In this document: positions 50,640-64,000 of the stretch, piece by piece
Layout of the letters: every line of letters begins with the position of its first letter
Numbering within the stretch: position 1 is the first letter of the stretch
DNA from: Muscardinus avellanarius
Taxonomy: Eukaryota > Chordata > Mammalia > Rodentia > Gliridae
Assembly (NCBI GenBank): GCA_963383645.1
Contig: OY726572.1
Coordinates: 69,107,856-69,171,855 of the forward strand
DNA: 64,000 nt
Reading direction: 5' to 3'
The notes under the pieces: model-generated
Databases searched by the model: none
Told to the model about the DNA's origin: nothing
What the model saw: only the letters and a program-made list of their open reading frames with translations
Program-made: the position numbers and the translations under genes

Positions 50640-53338
50640 TCAGTCAGCCTCCTGGGCCTGTCTCTCTCTGAATCTCCTGTGGGACACAGGAAGAGACGTC
50701 GTGTAGGCTTTGTCGTGTTAGCTCTGTGCTGCCTTTTCCAACGTGCCCGCTCCAACTCACGTCCTCTAACCCCTCACCTTCTTGCATATTCATACAGCGC
50801 CTGCTTGCGCTCCTGCAGGCTCTCCTGACGGGCCCAGGAAGACTTGGCAAATGTTAGGGTTGTGGGCTGAGGGGTCACCAGGCCAGAGCTGGGGAACTGA
50901 GGTGATCACAATGTCAGAGGGCTTGCGAAGTCATCATCATTAAACACGCATCGAACGCCTACTTTGCGAGAGAGGCACTGTGCTCGGGTCTCAGGATCAA
51001 AAAGAGAAGCCAAGAAAAGGGAGGAGCAGACTGCCCCAACCTCCCCTAACACTTTGACCTGACACTTCCTGGGTCTCACCTTTGGGGCAGAGGCTGTGGG
51101 CATGGACTGAGTTCCCTCAGTGGTCTCTTCAGGCATGAAAGCCACAGCCCCCTCAAGCAGATTAGTGATGGTCAAGTCTACACAGCCAGTCCTAGCTGGG
51201 AAGAAAGGAACAGAGAGAGGACTCCATTCTCTGCTTGCCTTCTTCCTTCACAACCCGCTCTTCCTCTGTGCCTGTTACTCTGTGTGAGGCTACCCTTCCC
51301 CATACCCAGGTCTCTCTGGATGATGCCCAGTGGCACATGGGGCAAAACCTCCTTGACTCTCTGAGCCAGAGCTGCCAGCTGTGTGTCAGGAGAAGGGCCA
51401 GGAGAAGAAGGGAAAGAAGACTGGGCTGCAAAAAAGAAAAAAAGCAGAAACACGTTAAATAGAGAAGCAGGAAGAAGGAGACTGACTAGCTTTGGAACAG
51501 GGGAGAAGTCATGGTAAACTGAAAAGACAACCCCCCCAAAAGCTCTGTCGACAGAGACCACACACCTGGCGAGGGGCGCGATCTGGGGTGTCTCTGTCGC
51601 TTCATGTGTTCTGCTTTGTCTGCGGCTGTGAGGCGTGTCCCTATCTGGCCCAATTCCTTGGCCAACAGCTAAGAGAATTAGAAGGTTTTAAGTATCAGAG
51701 TCTCAAGCCTTCCTTCTCTCTCCCTCAGGAGGGCTGCACCCCACCCTGCCTATGTCCCTACCACCTGCTGTACACGTAGTGCAAACTCCTCATTCTCCTC
51801 CCCTGGCTGGCGATGAACAGGATGCAGCCACCTGCAAAAAGCAATCCGGTACCAGGGTGGGACACCCAGTGAATAGGCTGTCATCTCTCCTCTACTTTGG
51901 TACTTCTTTACGTGGAACAGTGAGGGAGGGGAGAGAGCAAACAGTGATGTCTTTGTGGTGAAACCTTTATATTAAAGTCTATGAATGGATAGGACAGAGG
52001 CCATTACTTCCTTGACTTTGACGTGAGCCTCTTCCCAGCCACCAAAAAGTGAGGACAGTTAATACCTTACTTGATACACCGTGAAAGGGACGAAAAGTGA
52101 CCACAGCAGTTCTGAGACCCAGGAGGCATCTGACACCGTCTGAGGGAGGGCATGAAGTGAGGCCTAAGCCAGGGCCAGGGGTGGGACTCTTCCCTCCAAA
52201 CCCCAGAGATTCCCTGTCCAACAAACACTCACCACAGAGACCAGGGGTCTCTGAACTTGCAGGGTAAGAGGCTGTACCACATCCTGGATAGAAAATGGCC
52301 AGGAACTAGAAGGGAAAAGAGTAGACGGTGGGAGGGGAGCCCAGCTAGCCAGGTCAACAGCTCATACCTGACATAAGACAGGAAACTACCAAACTGCACA
52401 AGCAGATAAATGGGGAAAAGATGCAGTAGGAATGGAGGGGAATCGGGGCTGAAGAGGGATGTGAAAGGCCAAGGGACCACAAGCTGGATCAGTTGGAGAC
52501 AGATACCTGTGCTCACCCACCTGAAGCGCAGGAGCCCCTCCCGACCATTGGTGGCCTCTTCCTCGGGGAACAGCAGCAGAGGGGTGGGGGGAAGCCTCGT
52601 GGACGCGCAGAACCTCTTGAGTGACTCCACCAACTCCCCCCTCCTATCCATTTCCATGAAGCCCCGAGACCAGCACACAAAGCTGGGGGGGCTATTGAGT
52701 AGAGGCTGGGAATGGAAAGGAGAGAAAGTAAGAATAAAAGGAAATGGGGGGGGGGATGACGTGTGGGGTTGCGGGGTTAAGGATGATTAGGCTCCGTGTG
52801 TCCCAGGGATCCACTCGGTGGCGCTCTCCGCCTGCCTCCACTCACGGTGCTACAGGTGGTGAGCAGGTTGACTATGTTGTGGTCAAAAGGTGTCACGTGG
52901 TTGGAAATGAGGACCCTGACGCGATGATCCCTGAGTCCGGGGTCCTCCTGCCGGGCCACGAGCCCCAGCACCGCACACATGGTCCGCACCACGAACCTGG
53001 GGACACAGGCTGGTGACGGGGCGGCCTCGGGCCGGGCCCAGCCCAGACACCCCCGGGCGCCGGAGTCGGAACCTGCGAAGGACGCTGTCTGGCAGCGCGC
53101 AGCTGACCAGGAAGACGTGGATCCCGAGAAAGAGACGCAGGACGAAAAGGCAGAACCCGATGGGCGCGTACAGCAGCAGCGCGAGGAGCAGGAAGCCGTC
53201 ACCCGGGAGCCTGGGGGCGAGAGGCGAGGTGATCGGGCGCCGGGGCCCGGAGGACGCGGGGCCGGCCTCTCTCCTCCGAGGCCCTTACCGGTGCGAGTCA
53301 AAGAGCCGCTCCGGCCCCGGCGCTGGGGGAGGCTCCAT
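50640..53338 (-). CDS. AUP1: AUP1, ancient ubiquitous protein 1 (lipid-droplet and ERAD factor)
   Basis: Twelve coding exons on the minus strand: 53338-53289, 53210-53073, 52996-52846, 52705-52521, 52305-52233, 52139-52066, 51831-51765, 51668-51566, 51425-51306, 51195-51080, 50896-50778, 50676-50640. The sum is 1233 nt, 410 residues, as in human. A hydrophobic hairpin (about 20-56: [15 protein letters not shown] and on) inserts into one leaflet of ER and lipid droplets. An acyltransferase-like HX4D motif is His96-Asp101 (NHVTPFD). The CUE domain (about 296-338: [20 protein letters not shown]) binds ubiquitin. The C-terminal G2BR ([20 protein letters not shown]) recruits the E2 UBE2G2. It works with SEL1L/HRD1 in ERAD. 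The exon 6 donor was set at GTAAG|GTATTA, because the stronger-looking CAA|GTAAGG 5 nt earlier breaks the frame. Confidence 0.96.
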
Positions 53339-53677
53339 CGCAGCTGTCTCAGGGAAGCCGGGTCGTCGCCGCCGCCATCTTCGCGCCGGGCCGCAGGGGC
53401 TCCTGGGAAGGCGGAGTCTTTGGGCATCAGCCAGGGTGCCGGGACCCGAAGTCCCAGGCGCCCCGGAAGGGCTAGCGGCCCCAGCATGCCCCGCGGGGAC
53501 CACAACTCCCGGCATTCCCGGGGCGCGGGGGGCGGGGCCGGCCTCCGGGAACCCTGGTCCCGGCGTGCACTCGCCGAGGACTTCAGGTACCAGCGTGCCC
53601 CGCGAGCCGGTCTCCCTCCCGCGTCCCGGGCGCCGCCTCTGAGCAGGGCGGGCGAGGAGGCCGCCGAGGCGGAGTTG
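53339..53677. promoter_or_regulatory. Bidirectional CpG promoter of AUP1 and HTRA2
   Basis: 339 bp between divergent start codons, CpG-rich, TATA-less. GCCGCCATCTT (53371-53381) is a YY1-type site on the minus strand. ACCACAACTCCCGGCATTCC (53499-53518) resembles a ZNF143/Staf site. CCCGGAAGG near 53462 is ETS-like. Confidence 0.75.
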
Positions 53678-56900
<3,223 letters not shown>

Positions 56901-57070
56901 CTGGATTAGCAAGAGATGAGGCTCCTGCTCGGATTTCCTCTTTGCCTTCCTAGCCCAGGCTCTGAGTGTGCCTGGGCAGAGGATTCAATGAACCCGTGGG
57001 GGGCCGGTCCCTCCAACCACCAGCACCAACCCCTGGGCTCTGAAGACTCGCAAGAAGACTTTTTATATAA

Positions 57071-57076
57071 AATAAA
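57071..57076 (+). terminator. HTRA2: HTRA2 poly(A) signal AATAAA
   Basis: 171 bases after the HTRA2 stop, within TATAAAATAAAATTATGCC. It lies 437 bases from the convergent LOXL3 stop codon, so the two 3' UTRs may overlap. Confidence 0.8.
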
Positions 57077-57512
57077 ATTATGCCTAACATGTTATAGTAA
57101 AAAATGAGAAGGGGGACTGGATCTTTTTCCTCGCCAAAAGGCTAGAGGTAAAGCTGTGGCTCCCTGAAATTAAAGGAGCTATGTGAGTGGACCATCCCGA
57201 CCTCCCTCTTCAAGAAAATGAGCTGCCGCCATCTGTCACTCTGGGCAGCTAGTCAGGACTATGCTCTGGTGTGCTCTGCTTGGTGCTGGGCCCAGTGGCA
57301 GAGGGTCCCTTGCATGGCCACAGACACCAGCAGCTGGCCTGGTACGGGCGTGATGGTTTCTCCTTGACAGTTCCACATCCCTAGTGCCCAGAGGGTGAGT
57401 GCAGGGGCCTGCTGACACCAGGGGTTCCGTGGTTAGCTCCTGAGGTAATGGCAGCCTCAGACCCCTGCCATTGGGGGGCCAGTGGTGGTTTGCAGAGGAG
57501 GGTGGTGGCACT

Positions 57513-60435
57513 TTAGATGATCTGGTTGCTGGTCTGGCCAGGGTAGCGCTCAAACCTCCTGTTGGCCTCTTCACTGAAGGCGTCACCTGTAGAGTGGACA
57601 GGCAGTGTGGGAAGCCCTGCACGGAGGCAGGAAGACAGACCGGCTGTGGGGAGGGGTCAGCAGAAGTGGAGAGGCCCGGAAATGGGTGGGAAGATCAGGA
57701 AACACTCAGGGAAAAGAGAACGCTCAGGGAAAAGAGAACGGAAGCCTTTCCCTCCCACCCCCATCTTCCCAGCTGCTCTTCCATCAAATACCGATATGAC
57801 AGTTGTGCACCCAGATGCGATGTCCATCATATTTGCAGTTACATTTCATTGCGTTGTTGGTGAAGTCACTCTCTGCTACTTCAAAATTTGGGTTGATGAC
57901 CACCTGTGGGTGAGAAAGGCCGCTTGACCTAGCTGCAATCCTTAAATCCGACCGTGTCTTTAATATTCCTCCCACCTGCCACCTGGAGGCCCTAGACTCC
58001 AGGCACCTGGAGGATGTAGTTTCCTGGCTTCACGTCTGTGATGTCAATCCACTGACAGTCGATGTCGTGCCTGTAGAGATCCCAGCAACCCACGGTGATG
58101 CCCTGCTCTCCAAAGTTGGCACACTCGTACCTCTTGGAGACATCTGAAGCGATAGGCATGTGTCAGTGGGTGGGAAGGCTGTGCCTTGGGGATGCCCAAG
58201 TCTACTCCAGGCCCCAACTCACCCTCCTGACACTCGGTATCTTCTAGACAGAAACTGGCTTTGTGGCCCTCAGCCACCTTGGTGCCGTTGGGGGTCAGAA
58301 TGTCGTAATGAGTGAAGATGTCCATACTGTGGTAATGCCTGTGGGACAAGGGAGCGCCTGCTTCTTCTCCCACCTGGCAGGCTTGCCCCCACCCCTGGAG
58401 CCTTGCCCTTCTCCTTGACCCCTCTGCCCTCTTACCCATGGCACTCATGCCACACCCAGGAGTGGCGCCCAGCCTTGGGCCTGAAGTCAGCTCGTCCCAA
58501 GTTGTGGATCTGGGAGGAAAATCGGAGCAGGCGCCGGTGGCCATAGGGCCAGTTGGCCAAGCGGGCGGAGCTGGCCAGGCAGTTCTCTTCCGCAGCACAG
58601 TACAACATGTGCAGGGGCCGGTCCTCGATATAGGCAGTCTCCTGCACCAGGGCTGAGTGCAGCAGCAAATCCGAGGCAGCTACACGAGAAGGAAGGAGAG
58701 AAGGAAGTGCTGCTGAGGCGCAGGGGCAGACGGGATGCTTCGACTTCCTAGAGTGCAACTGATTCTCTGTGGGGAAGGACCCCTCCAGACTACAGCCTCC
58801 TCTCTCTACAAAGGGTGACCAGGGCCTCCCTTCCTGGCTCGTGACGCTTCCCCCTTCACTCACTCTCAGAGCAGATGACCCCGGCAGTGAAGCGGGTCCC
58901 CGGCCTCTTGCAGGTGATGTGGGTGCTGTGATGGTCACATCGGTCCAGAGACAGCTCCGTCCCTGTGCAGCGCACTCCACTCATCACCACCTCAGTGACA
59001 TTCCCTGAGTCCCAGTACCAGGTCTCCTGGCAACAAATGTAGGTGTTTCTGTGAGGCCCCAGAATCTGCCTCCTGGGCCAAGGAACTCGATCTCATAGTC
59101 CTTGGTCCAGAACTTAGCTTCCGAGATAGTGGCTTTGGCTCCCCTCTCCTTCCTGCTTACCTGCAGACCGTGGTTGGCGTAGCCCAGACCAAGTTGCCTA
59201 CAGGCCACCATGGCCTCCAGTGTCCCCCAGTCATCCCCACAGATGAGGCCCCAGCGGAGGTGCCCAGGTTCCCCTATTTGCACCTCAACTCGCCCCTCGT
59301 ATCGGCTGCGGCCCCCACTGAGCCGGATCTGTAGTGACACAGGGAAGCTTTAGGGGACAGGGTGGTGGGGCGACCCAGAGACACATGAAGGGCTGGTGGG
59401 TCAGATGGGGCTGCAGGGGGCAGGGACCTGGGGCAATGCGCTGGGGCCATCAGGCGGGAGGGCTCAATAAAACGAAAGATGGAGGCCCGACTGGAGGTGG
59501 AAAGTCTGACTGACCTTGGTCTCCACCCCAGTGTAGGGGAGATTGCACCGGACTGCAGCATCTTGGCTGTGTGAACAGCCCTCAGCTGTGATGTTCTTGT
59601 AGGAGCACTTCCAGAGGGAAGGCTCTTGGCCGGAGCATCGGACTTCACTCAGGTGGATGGCACCCATGCCTAGGGTGACAGGTCAGCGCTCAGGAGGTGG
59701 TAACCAGACCATCATTGCTCAGGGGCCCTTCCTTTCAGGGCTGTCAACATCCCCCTCCCTCGGCCTCCCATCTCCCTGCCCCTCACCCTGCCCCATGCGG
59801 GCGCCACTCAGAGCCTCCCGAGCGCTGCCGAAGCCCAGCTCCCGACACACCACGCTGGCTGCCTGCAGGTCCCACTTGCGGTCACAGACTGTGCCCCACG
59901 TGCCGGCCTTCAGGACCTCTACCCGGCCCTCTCCAGGGTGGGCTCCGCCCTTTAGGCGCACTCGGGCCTGGAGAAGAGAGAGATGCACCCAGCAGAGGTG
60001 AATGGGCACGTCAGCCCAGAGAGGAATAAGCAGACCTGGGAGACAGATGAGATTTTGGTGGGAGGGAATGGGTGGAGTCAGGTCTGTGGTCCCCCCAGAA
60101 GGGTTAACTCTGCCCTCAAAGGTCAGGGCTGTGTTTGGTCAGGGGTGGGGGGAAGAGGCCAGGCTAGGGGTTGGCCACCTGGGGTGGGGAGGGTCGCAGG
60201 CACTGTCTCACACACCTCCCCCTGAGGCTTTGACTGTTGTTGCTTCTTCTGGCCACCGGACGCAGTGTAGAGAGGGCCGGGCACACAGCTCACCACCGCA
60301 GGGCCCCCCCCAGGGCACCTGGTGGTGTCATTGGCACGATAGAACTCCAGAGAACAGAGGGAGAGGTGAGCCTCCGTGCCCACGCACGCCACCCCATGCA
60401 GACCAAAGGAGTGTTGCTGCCGCTGGGCCAGCAGC
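57513..60435 (-). CDS. LOXL3: LOXL3, lysyl oxidase-like 3 (3' part, ten exons)
   Basis: Coding exons on the minus strand: 60435-60216, 59967-59787, 59669-59515, 59328-59161, 59026-58864, 58679-58436, 58338-58223, 58143-58007, 57903-57792, 57586-57513. They join in frame for 1570 nt, about 523 residues of a 753-residue family. The exons give the end of SRCR domain 2 ([20 protein letters not shown]), SRCR 3 ([19 protein letters not shown] onward), SRCR 4 ([18 protein letters not shown] onward) and the lysyl oxidase domain. The copper site is [11 protein letters not shown]. The cofactor (LTQ) Lys is in [10 protein letters not shown] and its Tyr in [12 protein letters not shown]. The C terminus is [12 protein letters not shown]3 is a secreted copper amine oxidase that deaminates lysines in collagen and elastin for cross-linking. 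The signal peptide, SRCR 1 and the start of SRCR 2 lie beyond the right edge. Confidence 0.95.
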
Positions 60436-63400
60436 CTGGGGGGACAGGAGTGGGGGCAGGAGGGTAAAACAAGGCTCCTGCCTCCATGCCCTGCAACCCT
60501 CCGCCCACTCCATGCCCCCGCCTTCCCTCCAACCACTCGTGACCATGTGCTTTCCTGGCAAGAGGGTGGCTCCCAGAGCCTTGACTACCCAGACAGGAGG
60601 GTCCTTGGGGACCTTCGGCAGCAAAGAACCCTAGGGGAAGGATGGTCAGACTTGCCTTGCCTGACAGAAACCTTGTTCCCAGGGGTTTTGGGGTGCTGGC
60701 CCTAGAAGAGGCTGAGGCTACCCAGTTAGAAGACATGGCCAGGGGAGTGGCTGACACAAACCAGAAGCCTGCACAGTCAAGTGAGCAGACCCTCCTGCCC
60801 TGCTGAGCCGGGAAACTGAGCAAGCCCGGATCCAGGATGAGGAAGACTTGGATCTGAATGGCTTCTCAGAGGCCGGAGGGGCTTCCAGGACAGGAAGCCT
60901 GCACGGCAGCCTGGTGAACAGGAGCAACAGAGCAGGTGGTGGCCATAGGAAGGACCGGTGTTGGCAGATGCAGAAATGAAGGCATGAATGCGGGACAGAG
61001 TTGGAGGGACCTCAGGGCCAGAGGAGGAAGGTGGATGGGACGGCAGAATGACGAAGACAACGGGGCCTGAGACACGCTGCGGAAGTCTTTAGTGAGGTCT
61101 CTATGGGTCTGCAATGGCAGCCTCGCTGGCCGAGCAGGAAATGAGACTGAACTAGAGAGGTTCACGCTTGGAAACACTGCAGAGGGCTGCTTAAGAACAG
61201 GGGACTTGTTTATAAGTTCAGATGCAAGAAGATTTTGCGGTGAGGTGTGCGAAGAGAACTTCTCTCTTTGTAGAGTAGCTGGGTGGAGTCCAGAGAGAAA
61301 GGGAAGCAGGTTGGTGGAATGGGCCCGCGAGGCTGATTTGAATTATTGCAGTGGCGTGCCCTGTCGCTTCATGTAGGCAGAAGGAAGGAATGTGTTGACT
61401 TGAAGGAGCTGGCTAGGAAGACACAGAGAGGAGGAACTTCACCTAGTTTCTCATACAGAAACTAGGCAAAGGAATCCAGGAGACGTTACAGAATACCTTT
61501 GGAAGCTCAGGATAAATGGTTCCTGAAGGTCAAAGAGATCAAGTACTCCCTCAAACTCTTGTTCAGCTGCAAATAAAAGTCAGAGGCCATCACAGGAAAA
61601 AGACATCTATCTTCTAGGCCCTCTCCTTCATGTTCCCGATAATAACATAAACAGGGCAGTGTGTGCCTTAATATGGGGGAGCAGGGAGGTCCAGGGCATG
61701 GCCACGTTGGGTAAAGATGGCCCGAAGCTGGAATGGCACTGCTAGAACAGTCCCAAATTATGAACCTTGAAGCCCCCTGCGGGAGCTTGAAGCCACCAGC
61801 GGGGATACTGCAACTTGCTGAGAGGAAAGGACACTAGAAAGAGAAGAAATCTCTGTACCTCGGCCATTGCTGAAGAAGTTATCAGGGAGACTTTGAATGT
61901 GCAGGCTATCATTTGGAAACCAATTAGATGGAAGAGTTGGAAGCTTTCCACCAGAACCGGAGCCTTACTGGGTAAACTGAGCCAAAGGGGCAGGGACTCT
62001 CACTCCATCCCTGGAAAGGTTCTCGGGTAAAGTGGTAGCATTTATTAAAAAAAAAAACTTGATAAAATAAAAGTAGGACAGGAACTTTTGATCCTTTAGG
62101 CAAACTTAATCTCTATGGAGGACAGGCAAGTACTGCATCTAAAGGAAAAAAGGGACAGATTATCTAGATTTCCTGGGGGCTGGGGAGATAAGCATGTGGA
62201 ACAAACCCCCCAGGTGCTATGCAAACACAGTTCCCCAGAGACCACACAGGGCCAGCCGTACATAACATTTCCATAAAGGATCTGGAAGGTGGTTGGTCAT
62301 GGCTCCTGCTCCTCCTCCACCTCTTGGTCAGCTCTTTCAGCCAAATGGACCTCTCTCTGACCCCTCTGTGACCACAGCCAGATTCCCCCAACTTCATGGC
62401 CCTGGGCTTCCTCTCCTCTCCACCCAGTCCCAACCTTATTTACCTCTTGATTGGCCCCCTGCCCACTCGGGATTTGGGTTTGACTTTAAGCTTGGTGATT
62501 GCTCTGCAAAAAGGAGAAAGATGTTGGTGGAGGTGATGGTCAGGGATGCGGCCCAGGAAAGGCAGTGGGTTATTTTTTCTGTTTCTGGGAAAGACCCTGC
62601 ATGCACCGTGTGGGAAGGGATAAAGTGAAGCATAGCCAGATTTCCCAGGCAGGCTGCCCGATCACCAGGGGAAAGTGTTACTTCAGGAACTCAGGTTGTT
62701 CTCTGGATTCCTCAATAGTAAAACAGGAAAACCCAGGTCGGGGAGAGGAGGGGGGGTCTGAGGGAAGGTGTCGGGAGGAGAGGGAATGGGAAGGGAGGTG
62801 AACTAAGGCAGCAGAGGAGTGGGGGTGGGGAGCGCAGGTGGCTGAGGGTGCCGTGCATATTCTTTAGGGGAGGTATAAAGACAGGGTCTCCTCAGTTGTC
62901 CTATGTCATTTCTTCTTTGTGTTTCCTAAAATCAAAGGTTGCCCTTCTCCGTGCCTGCCTCCCCACCCTCCCCGGGAAGGGCCTTTCTCCAGGCACATCC
63001 TAACCCATCAGCGTGGGTCCTGGGATGGATGTGGATGGGCTGCCATCCATCCATCCACCTCCTGGGGCCTCGTGGGCAAGCAGGAGGTCCCGGGGCTCTT
63101 GCCCCATTACCTTCCAAGGGGCTTGGGGCGCCGGGCAGAGGCTTTGGCTGCTCGCTTCCTCAACTTTCTGTGAGGGTAAGACAATAGTAGTCAGGATCAG
63201 TGTAGAACCCAGTGGGAAAGGCTGGTGCAGCCGGGACCAGGGGAAGGTTTCTTTACCAGCAGTCCGAGGGTTCCTGATGGTAGGATGTTGTATCATCAGA
63301 TACTCGCAAGGCCCTACCCTTTAGAGCTGTTTGGCCTCAAGACCAGGTGGGTGAGCGACAGTGAAAGCTGTGGACTCAGAACAGATCGTGTCCTGATACA

Positions 63401-64000
63401 AGGACCCCGAGAAACTAGACTGAGGCAGATGGGTCTGGGTGTTGGTGTTAAACCTCAGGGGATGGCTAAGGCAGGGCATTAGATTGTTAGGATTGACAGA
63501 CAGGAGGAGGCAAAGACACACTGGTTAGGACAGAGAACTAGACTGGGTCAGTCCTAGGGAGGCTGACTGTATCTCCCCTGCCCACTCCCAGGGGGTTCTG
63601 TCCAAGAAAGGCTTCTGGAGTTGTCCAGACCTGAGACAGCCAGACCACGGCCAAGGACCAAGGCTGGATATCTGAGGATGCTGATTTGGTTGGACAGGGG
63701 AGTGCCCTTCTTGTTTAATATGCTTTGGTCATTTACAAATTGAGCTCATCTGCAAACCTTACTATGAGGGAAATAAATCTTATTTCTTTTTAATTGGCCC
63801 AATTAATTATTTCATTTTTAAAAGGGTTCTTTAAGTCTAATGGCTTTACAGACAAAAACCAGCTCTGTTTCTCCTCTTACTCTCCCTTTAACTTTGAAGA
63901 CTTTAATTACAGTCTCTCTTTGTGCCATCCAACTATATATAGATGAATGCAGGTTTTGTCTGTCCTTCTAAATTTATGGAGTTCCCTGTTATCATCTTTA
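60436..64000 (-). other. LOXL3: LOXL3 intron, SINE-free
   Basis: The first 5' missing LOXL3 exon was not found to the window end, so this is one long intron, or intron plus sequence past the edge. I see no coding exon, no DOK1 exon and no B1-dID copy. An AT-rich stretch at 63700-64000 contains ATTGGCCCAATTAATTATTT. The open frame at 62293-62628 is not a recognised protein. Confidence 0.55.

Noticed and set aside
62293..62628. 111-residue frame beginning MVMAPAPPPPLGQLF
   Set aside because: Proline-rich start but no domain, no splice partner, not DOK1 or LOXL3; probably chance.

Overview
This window is mammalian nuclear DNA, most likely from a rodent outside the mouse/rat group. The protein genes have the exon structure and near-human residue counts of a placental mammal. 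The dominant repeat is a dimeric SINE: a 7SL-derived B1-like left part, an A-rich linker, and a tRNA-derived ID-like right part. That arrangement (B1-dID) is known from squirrel-, dormouse- and beaver-type rodents. I cannot name the species.

Layout, left to right, with protein identities read from spliced exons: CCDC142 (minus, 5' part only, runs off the left edge); TTC31 (plus, complete, head-to-head with CCDC142); LBX2 (minus, complete); PCGF1 (minus, complete); TLX2 (plus, complete); DQX1 (minus, complete); AUP1 (minus, complete); HTRA2 (plus, complete, head-to-head with AUP1); LOXL3 (minus, 3' two thirds, runs off the right edge, tail-to-tail with HTRA2). This is the gene order I know for human chromosome 2p13.1, so the block is collinear with human.

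The genes do not form one pathway. Two (LBX2, TLX2) are NK-like homeobox regulators. PCGF1 is a Polycomb RING protein. AUP1 is a lipid-droplet/ER protein. HTRA2 is a mitochondrial protease. LOXL3 is a secreted copper amine oxidase. DQX1 is a DEAH-related protein with degenerate helicase motifs. TTC31 and CCDC142 are poorly characterised. What they share is compact spacing: two bidirectional CpG-rich promoters of 259 and 339 bp between start codons, and one tail-to-tail pair 612 bp apart.

Between genes and in long introns there are about 80 SINE copies, often nested inside each other's A-rich linkers, plus older MIR, L2, L1 and probable Tigger fragments and microsatellites. The last 3.5 kb, inside a LOXL3 intron, is strikingly free of SINEs. 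I found no new gene system. The points most worth a check are a serine at the first position of the HTRA2 IAP-binding motif, the SINE-into-SINE-linker insertion pattern, the repeated YY1/ZNF143/NRF1-type promoter motifs, and an unassigned CpG-rich block near 20.4-21.0 kb.
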